A stretch of 26,407 nt of DNA, taken from the IMG/VR virus record IMGVR_UViG_3300032605_000119, positions 1 through 26,407 of that record; one strand, 5' to 3'. Source of the DNA: a virus. This document shows, in pieces, positions 20,928-26,407 of the stretch. The position numbers and the translations under genes were made by a program. Within the stretch, counting starts at the first letter, position 1. Every line of letters begins with the position of its first letter. Under the pieces are notes generated by a model. The model was not told where the DNA came from. It worked only from the letters and a program-made list of their open reading frames with translations, and made no database searches.

Positions 20928-23462
20928 TTAGTACTGGGAGTGATCTGGTAAAATAGTTCTCTGTGGGAATAAAACAGCGAAGTCGTCCGCATCCGTTGGA
21001 TCTGGTGGAGGTGTCGCACTAGGTAGTTGGGTCCAGACATTTGGAAGTACAGTGGTATCGTAATCATATGTGATAGTCTTGTTGACGTTGAATCTATCAA
21101 TCTGGAAGTTAATAGTGTTTAGCGTATTCAGTTCACCTACCGCATTTACCCAGTTCGTTTGGATCTGATGTTGGATGTATTGTGCGAAACTCACTGTAGT
21201 ACCGTCCGGCAATGTAGTTGTTCCTGGTAGACAATAAGCGATGACCCATGCCGGAGTGAATCCCAGCGTTGATCCATTTGGTTGTTGACTTGTCATCCAT
21301 GCCGGGAGTAACTTATAGTTAGTCTGTTGACCTAATACATCAGCGACTTGTTGCCTCATGTTCGGCAATGAGTTAGGATAAAATATCCTAGCATAACCAC
21401 CTGTAGGTAGGGGAACAAGACGGGGCCAGTAGATTGACTTAGCAACACTCTCGCCTTGAGGAGTGATGATATTTGACTGTGATTCTACCTGATAGTTGTC
21501 CATCTCGTTGTAATTGATTAGATTGTCAATGATCTGGCTATATACCACCTCATATAGGACTTTTCCGGTTGTCTCATCAATAGCTTGGGCGATGTCAATC
21601 TGACCTAAAGTGATCTGTCTCCAGTAGTGATTTTTTGTTACCGCTGCGAGGTATTGGTCAATATCGCTAGCATTTATGCTATATGCATGTTCGTAGATAA
21701 CCTCTGTTGCCTTGCCGAAGTTTGGATCTTGTGGTCTATACAAGAAAGAAGGAGGAATCAATGAGTCGCTGTTCAGTAGCGACGATAACAGTTGTCTATC
21801 GGTGATGCTAGGTGTACAGTTTATGTATAGTATGTCAGTCGGTTGATCAAATTCTTGGTAGACAGTTAATGTGAATTCAAGTGACGATTGTATTATAGGA
21901 AACAGGGGTGAATATGCTTGAACGGTGAAGCTATACTCGGTAGAAGAACCTTGTGGTAATAGAACTGATGTAGGTTGATATGCTACTATACCAGCAATCT
22001 CTCCATCAGTCATCAGTGTAAGATTGGGTGGAAGTGATCCTCCCGTCAATCTATATTGTAATGCGACATCGCTACTTGCCAAGACCTGCAATGTGCTGAC
22101 CGATCCATTGTTGATCTGCCCTAGATTTGCAGGAATCAACCAAACTATATCTGCTGATATATTATTTGTCAAATTAAATGCAAAGTTAAACACTGCTGAG
22201 TTGATATTCGTAGCAGTGTTGTTCACTACTTTGGTGACTGAGACGCTAAAATTATATTGGTTTATGTGGTCAAACCCTATCACAGGAGTACCGGTGATCC
22301 ATCCTGTTACAGGATCACCTACGAGTCCTAACGGTAGATTAAAGAAATTATATCTTAATACATTATTGTCAAAATCATGACCTAGGATAGAGAATGCAAA
22401 AAAATCTCCGCTGAAGAATGTTCCTATATAAGCAAACTGATCTGGTGCATATGTTTCTCCTAGTATAGCAGGGTTCGGTGGCAGGACATAGTAACCAAAT
22501 TCTCGCGCATTTGCATCTAATATATAAGTTTCCGGTTGTGTATTGAATATCGCAGGTATCCTAGTATTAGGAGGAAATCCAGGACCACCTTGTGACACCG
22601 GAGTATTTTGATTCACGACTTGAATAGAATATGATTGTGTTGAATTTCCTAGCGGACTGCTGATCTGTAGTGTAAAAGAATATGTCTCGTTGATGGGCTC
22701 GCCGAATGTCACTGCAGGAAGCGTCACGTCCATAAAACCTGAATCAGTGGTAAGAGGAATCGTTGTTCCACCCAGGCTTCCTGATAAAGTGATATCTGTA
22801 GAATTTAATATTGTTTTTATATAGTATGTCTGGTTTGCATTGATGCTACCGAATGTAGTTCCAGAAAATATTATAGGTCTACCTACGACGAACCCAGTAG
22901 TGCTGACGACCGTAATGACATTGTTAACTCCACTAGTGGATATTGCCATTGTGGCTATAGCTTCGGTGTTAACCTGTACTACTGGTGGTTGAGCGTACCC
23001 ACGAATAAGCCCTTCAGCGTTTATTTCTATTCCAGGAGGTAAATTTCCGTCAAGAACGCTTATAACAATCGGATTTGTAGAAACTGGATTCACATATTCT
23101 ATTGGAAACTGGGTCCAAGTGCTGTCCAAAACTGTCGCTATAACACCTGGAGGTGTCGTGAATGTTGGGATGGCTGATCCGGATAACGATATGATAAATG
23201 TCCTATCCCGTATGTTGTTAAGATTATCAGTGGCTCTTACTGCAAATGTATATGAAGTTAGTGAGGTAACCAAAGCCGGAGTACCATGTAGCAATCCTGA
23301 ACTCGTGATAGTGAGCCCAGATGGTAAAGACCCACTGAGTAGTGCATACGTCAACGATGTCGCCGGTAGTACTGGAGTGGCTGACAGTTGGTATGCTATC
23401 GGCACGGTAGAAGGATAGGTTCCTATCGTTCCTGCTGGTGTGTTCCATACCGGTTGTGTCAT
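20928..23462 (-). CDS. Large structural protein with putative Ig (He_PIG) domains
   Basis: An 844-aa protein. Repeated segments of the type LTYALLSGSLPSGLTITSSG ... GTP (38-62), VLDGNLPPGIEINAEGLIRG (137-156), FFNLPLGL..DPVTGWITGTP and YRLTGGSLPPNLTLMTDGEI are the [L/I]PxGLxxxxxGxxxGTP signature of putative Ig domains common in adhesion and fibre proteins. One VxTGxVF/YYI module lies at about 181-245. The last 300 residues change character (LYINCTPSITDRQLLSSLLN, SDIDQYLAAVTKNHYWRQIT) and look like a separate attachment domain. It is probably a baseplate- or fibre-associated adhesin. The start lies 4 bases after the endolysin stop, so the genes are coupled. Confidence 0.72.
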   Translation of the reverse strand: MTQPVWNTPAGTIGTYPSTVPIAYQLSATPVLPATSLTYALLSGSLPSGLTITSSGLLHGTPALVTSLTSYTFAVRATDNLNNIRDRTFIISLSGSAIPTFTTPPGVIATVLDSTWTQFPIEYVNPVSTNPIVISVLDGNLPPGIEINAEGLIRGYAQPPVVQVNTEAIATMAISTSGVNNVITVVSTTGFVVGRPIIFSGTTFGSINANQTYYIKTILNSTDITLSGSLGGTTIPLTTDSGFMDVTLPAVTFGEPINETYSFTLQISSPLGNSTQSYSIQVVNQNTPVSQGGPGFPPNTRIPAIFNTQPETYILDANAREFGYYVLPPNPAILGETYAPDQFAYIGTFFSGDFFAFSILGHDFDNNVLRYNFFNLPLGLVGDPVTGWITGTPVIGFDHINQYNFSVSVTKVVNNTATNINSAVFNFAFNLTNNISADIVWLIPANLGQINNGSVSTLQVLASSDVALQYRLTGGSLPPNLTLMTDGEIAGIVAYQPTSVLLPQGSSTEYSFTVQAYSPLFPIIQSSLEFTLTVYQEFDQPTDILYINCTPSITDRQLLSSLLNSDSLIPPSFLYRPQDPNFGKATEVIYEHAYSINASDIDQYLAAVTKNHYWRQITLGQIDIAQAIDETTGKVLYEVVYSQIIDNLINYNEMDNYQVESQSNIITPQGESVAKSIYWPRLVPLPTGGYARIFYPNSLPNMRQQVADVLGQQTNYKLLPAWMTSQQPNGSTLGFTPAWVIAYCLPGTTTLPDGTTVSFAQYIQHQIQTNWVNAVGELNTLNTINFQIDRFNVNKTITYDYDTTVLPNVWTQLPSATPPPDPTDADDFAVLFPQRTILPDHSQY

Positions 23463-23466
23463 ATTC

Positions 23467-24084
23467 TTAACCCAATACTTTCAGTGCGATAGCATATTGA
23501 TGTTCTCTATCAGTTAATCCCATGGCACCAGCGTTTATATGTTTAGTAAGACCAATAAAATCATTCGCATCTACATATGTATTTAGTTTATTAAATGTCC
23601 AAAACCATCCTGAAGAAACAGTTGCACCTTCAGTTGTTCCCAGATATGTGATAGTATCTGATAAACCCTTGCTCATAGATGTTGCGAACTTCTGATACAT
23701 CCATTTTCCAGTCAACTGAATGAGTCCCCTGCCGTGATAAGTCCAACCATCACCTGATGCTTCGTCGCCGTTACCCATAAGATTCGCATATACCTTATCT
23801 GCGATCTTCTGTGGATTGTGAGCATACGGTTGTGCTGACGTTAGGGTAGGGAAATAACTACCGAAGTTTGCTACTAATCCCTGTGCATTATAGTTTAGAT
23901 TCTCTTCAGTAAAATTGAAGTATCCTGATTCAAAAGAAACTTGTGCTAGGAATGCAGCCACACGATTCTTATGACCAGTCAACTGTGCTTGATCAGAGAC
24001 CTTATTAAGGGGATCCACATATGATTGAAGCGTAGCCTCTTTGGTAGAAGGGCATAGTTGCTTCAATATATCTAGTGTGATCAA
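23467..24084 (-). CDS. GH19-type endolysin (chitinase/lysozyme fold)
   Basis: A 205-aa protein. AAFLAQVSFESGYFNFTEEN (43-62) contains the catalytic Glu52 of GH19 and a second acidic pair at 60-61; YHGRGLIQLTG (116-126) is the family's substrate-groove signature, and SSGWFW and KHINAG follow. These enzymes cut the glycan strands of peptidoglycan (or chitin) and serve as endolysins in many phages. There is no signal peptide or membrane anchor, so it would need a holin, none of which I can identify here. The start codon is TTG, overlapping the TGA of the 58-aa gene (TTGA); no ATG is available near the N-terminus. It could instead be a tail-associated lysin, given its place among fibre genes. Confidence 0.88.
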   Translation of the reverse strand: MITLDILKQLCPSTKEATLQSYVDPLNKVSDQAQLTGHKNRVAAFLAQVSFESGYFNFTEENLNYNAQGLVANFGSYFPTLTSAQPYAHNPQKIADKVYANLMGNGDEASGDGWTYHGRGLIQLTGKWMYQKFATSMSKGLSDTITYLGTTEGATVSSGWFWTFNKLNTYVDANDFIGLTKHINAGAMGLTDREHQYAIALKVLG

Positions 24085-24257
24085 CGTGAAGAACCCTGCC
24101 CACGATATGCTTTGTAACCGGCACGCTTGCGTTTATTCATGGTGCTGAACTTGATGGCCGTTGGGTTCTTACCCTGAGAACTCTTTCCTCGTGAAGAAGA
24201 AAAACTGACCTTAGAACCTCCGGTTGATTTCGGAGATGACTTTGTTTTAGAAGACAT
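24081..24257 (-). CDS. 58-aa very basic Ser/Lys/Arg-rich protein
   Basis: The protein reads MSSKTKSSPKSTGGSKVSFS at the start and ends MNKRKRAGYKAYRGQGSSR. It has no acidic residues that I can see and no hydrophobic segment. AAAGGA lies 7 bases before the ATG, and the stop overlaps the endolysin start. It fills the gap between tail fibre and endolysin exactly, which supports a real gene. Possible roles are a DNA- or RNA-binding peptide, or a regulator coupled to lysis. I do not recognise it. Confidence 0.65.
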   Translation of the reverse strand: MSSKTKSSPKSTGGSKVSFSSSRGKSSQGKNPTAIKFSTMNKRKRAGYKAYRGQGSSR

Positions 24258-24272
24258 AGCAATATTCCTTTC

Positions 24273-26407
24273 TTATCCGTATGTCGCGTTAAGTGTATAC
24301 CATTGAGTTGTAGAAGTAGCGATAAAATCAAGCCTGTCGCCTACCGGTAATGAGAACGCTGCGTTCGCTGCCTGAGAGTTGATTATACCATTAGTTGCAG
24401 GATACACAGACAGTGGATTAGCGCCAGTATTTAGGACTGTTAGACGCATTCCAGTAACCGCTGTTGGGAACACGACACCTGTACTAGCAGCCACAGTAGA
24501 TACTATATTGATCATAGTCGTAAGTGCAGTTGCAGTATCTTGTGTTGATCCTGCTGCGGAATATGTGGCCACTGAACTAAGAATAAATCCAGTATTTGCT
24601 GTGATGTTTGCAGCGGTAACTGTACCAGACACACCAAGTGAAGTTAGTGTACCAACCGATGTGATATTTGGTTGTGCGTTAGTTGTGACTGTACCTGCTG
24701 TTGTTGCTGACGTGGCAGTACCAGCAGTAGCAACATTCAGGTTTGCTACCTGGGTAGTAGATGTTACAACGAATGGAGCAGTGCCAGTCGTGACAGTTGA
24801 TATCAACTGACCAGTTACATTCGCATTTCCTGCGGTGATGTTACCGGTAACCGCTAATGATGTCAATGTTCCGACTGATGTTATATTGGGTTGAGCATTA
24901 GTTGTGACTGTAGCTGCTGTTGTTGCTGCTCCAGAAAGAGCACCTACAAATGTTGTAGCAGTGATAGACGCATTTGCTAAGTTAGAACTGATAGAAGTGT
25001 TGAATACCGCAGATGAGTTACCATTAGCAGAAGAAGCGGTGAATGTCGGGTAAACAGTAGTTGCAGTTGAAGTGTTTTGAAGTAGTGCTGATGCGTTTGT
25101 TGCGGACGTAGCAGTACCAGCAGTTGTTGCATAAGTTGCATTAGCGACAGTACCTGAAACATTAGCGCCTGCTACTGCGTTTGCAGTGGTTGCATATGTT
25201 ACTGCGCCGCTGACATTAGCTCCGGTCAATGAAGCTAAGTTTGCGCCAGACAATCCAGCTGCGAAGGTAGCAGATGAACCAATTGTGCTATTCCAAGTAC
25301 CAACAGTAATGGTACCTACATTTGCTAGATTGTTAGCATTTGTTAGGTTAGCTTGGCTATTTGCTGTTATAGTGACAGCAGTTGTTGCTGAAGTTGCGCT
25401 ACCTGCACTCGTTGCGTAAGTCGCATTTGCTACAGTACCAGTGACATTAGCACCGGCTACGGCATTCGCAGTGCCAGCCGTTGTCGCAGTACCAGAACTC
25501 GTTGCGTATGTCGCATTTGCTACAGTACCAGTGACATTAGCACCGGCTACGGCATTCGCAGTGCCAGCCGTTGTCGCAGTACCCGCACTCGTTGCATATG
25601 TCGCATTTGCTACAGTTCCAGTGACATTAGCGCCGGCTACGGCATTCGCAGTGCCAGCCGTTGTTGCTGAAGTAGCAGTGCCAGCCGTTGTTGCTGAAGT
25701 AGCAGTACCTGCACTTGTTGCGTAAGTTGCATTTGCCACGGCCCCGCTGACATTAGCACCTTGGATATTACTTAGATTTCCACCTGATCCCGAAAAATAT
25801 GTAGCAGATAATACATTAGTTCCGGAATTAAAAGTGAATGCAGAACTTCCTGCAAATGCGCCGGTGCTGTTATATTGAACTTGTGTAGTAGAACCGCCGG
25901 GCGTCCCGCCGCCGTTAGCAGACGAATATTGAATACCGCCGCCAACGATAGTAGCGGTCCCGCTCACGGCTGAATCAAATGTGAGTGTGACTGCGTTTGC
26001 ATTGTTGTAAGTGATAGTCGGGAAATCATATCTTCCTAAATATGAGTTACCGGTAGAGTCAACTGGATTCACTGAAGGTTGAATGACATTAAGATTGTGA
26101 GTAATAACCCATGTGGTAGCAGCAGAGGATTGAGTGAAATAGTAATATCCGCCGGTCGTGTTAGCAAATGACAGGCCTCCGGCGCCATTCGTTAAGATCA
26201 TCTGATTAGCCACGCCGCCTGTGATGGTTACGTTGCCTATAGCACCCAGATTTGTTGTACCAGATACTGCTAGTCCAGTAAGTGTACCTACTGATATGAT
26301 GTTTGGTTGGGCATTTGCTGTTACAGTAACAGCAGTCGTAGCTGAAGTAGCAGTAGTAGCACTACCTGCGTTTGTTGCATATGTCGCATTTGCTACAGTT
26401 CCAGTGA
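24273..26407 (-). CDS. Repetitive tail-fibre protein, 5' end outside window
   Basis: The frame is open from the right edge to the stop at 24273, about 711 codons. A GTG at 26213 is an in-frame internal codon, not the start, because codons upstream continue the same repeats (TGTVANATYATNAGSATT, NAQPNIISVGTLTG). Most of the protein is built from Ala/Thr/Gly/Asn repeats such as NAVAGANVTGTVANATYATS and NAQPNITSVGTLTSL, the kind of low-complexity beta repeats found in phage fibres. An inserted globular part (GGYYYFTQSSAATTWVITHN ... YLGRYDFPTITYNN) lies in the middle. The C-terminal 110 residues (TMINIVSTVAASTGVVFPTA ... STTQWYTLNATYG) form a separate non-repetitive end domain, probably the tip. 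It would bind host surface receptors. Confidence 0.8.
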   Translation of the reverse strand, partial: TGTVANATYATNAGSATTATSATTAVTVTANAQPNIISVGTLTGLAVSGTTNLGAIGNVTITGGVANQMILTNGAGGLSFANTTGGYYYFTQSSAATTWVITHNLNVIQPSVNPVDSTGNSYLGRYDFPTITYNNANAVTLTFDSAVSGTATIVGGGIQYSSANGGGTPGGSTTQVQYNSTGAFAGSSAFTFNSGTNVLSATYFSGSGGNLSNIQGANVSGAVANATYATSAGTATSATTAGTATSATTAGTANAVAGANVTGTVANATYATSAGTATTAGTANAVAGANVTGTVANATYATSSGTATTAGTANAVAGANVTGTVANATYATSAGSATSATTAVTITANSQANLTNANNLANVGTITVGTWNSTIGSSATFAAGLSGANLASLTGANVSGAVTYATTANAVAGANVSGTVANATYATTAGTATSATNASALLQNTSTATTVYPTFTASSANGNSSAVFNTSISSNLANASITATTFVGALSGAATTAATVTTNAQPNITSVGTLTSLAVTGNITAGNANVTGQLISTVTTGTAPFVVTSTTQVANLNVATAGTATSATTAGTVTTNAQPNITSVGTLTSLGVSGTVTAANITANTGFILSSVATYSAAGSTQDTATALTTMINIVSTVAASTGVVFPTAVTGMRLTVLNTGANPLSVYPATNGIINSQAANAAFSLPVGDRLDFIATSTTQWYTLNATYG
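25411..25680 (-). repeat. 90-bp tandem repeats in the tail-fibre gene
   Basis: Three consecutive 90-bp units (25411, 25501, 25591) that are nearly identical, each encoding 30 residues of the pattern NAVAGANVTGTVANATYATS plus AGTATTAGTA. A fourth, broken unit follows. Such repeats let fibre length vary by recombination. Confidence 0.85.

Noticed and set aside
25411-25680. CRISPR array
   Set aside because: The 90-bp units are contiguous, coding and without spacers.
25186-25725. Plus-strand open frames opposite the tail fibre
   Set aside because: They are long only because the Ala/Thr/Gly repeat has few stops in the opposite frames; they have no SD and read as Val/Ala/Pro repeats.
26213-26213. 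GTG at 26213 as the start of the tail-fibre gene
   Set aside because: The frame is open and carries the same fibre repeats all the way to the right edge, so the GTG is internal and the gene is partial.

Overview
The window looks like part of a T4-superfamily myovirus genome, probably from a marine or freshwater bacterioplankton phage. The evidence is a clamp-loader ATPase of the gp44 type, a PhoH-like ATPase, a GroES-like cochaperonin, tail-fibre and baseplate-type beta-rich proteins, a GH19 endolysin, three homing-endonuclease genes, and repeated T4-type late promoters ([T/A/G]ATAAATA) at gene boundaries. Most genes are on the minus strand, tightly packed with ATGA, TAATG, TGATG or TTGA overlaps. 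The only plus-strand genes are two GIY-YIG endonuclease genes and phoH. I could not run any database search, so family names rest on motifs read by eye.

Layout from left to right: a partial small gene (1-138); an HNH homing endonuclease (172-906); a strong terminator and a 16-codon ORF; a glycosyltransferase-like gene (1055-2011); a 1020-aa multidomain protein with KxDG, HxGH-nucleotidyltransferase and Cys/His/Asp peptidase-like segments (2071-5133); a Pol-beta-fold nucleotidyltransferase (5130-5864); a second glycosyltransferase-like gene and a histone Hc1-like gene (5902-7288); a plus-strand GIY-YIG endonuclease (7396-7929); small virion-type genes; a ClpA-like unfoldase and a DnaJ-like co-chaperone (9123-12227); two conserved-looking unknown genes (12265-13448); plus-strand phoH and a frameshifted GIY-YIG gene (13598-15067); small genes, the clamp loader and a membrane peptide (15091-17238); groES with a duplicated, decayed 3' tail (17290-17818); a DnaE-fragment-like protein and other unknown genes (17821-19598); then the tail and lysis block, consisting of two structural proteins, the endolysin, a basic 58-aa peptide and a repetitive tail fibre that runs off the right edge (19617-26407).

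Three things stand out. (1) The 1020-aa protein begins like a T4 capsid-targeting leader and carries six [L/I]xE|[A/G] prohead-protease-type sites, several of them between recognisable domains. It could be an encapsidated polyprotein that is cut into separate enzymes and injected into the host. (2) Two GIY-YIG genes share a nearly identical leader (late promoter, hairpin, strong SD). A remnant of the same leader sits behind groES next to a duplicated groES tail, which looks like the scar of a lost endonuclease. (3) The phage carries its own ClpA-, DnaJ- and GroES-type proteins, and the ClpA has an IGF loop where ClpP-binding loops normally lie.
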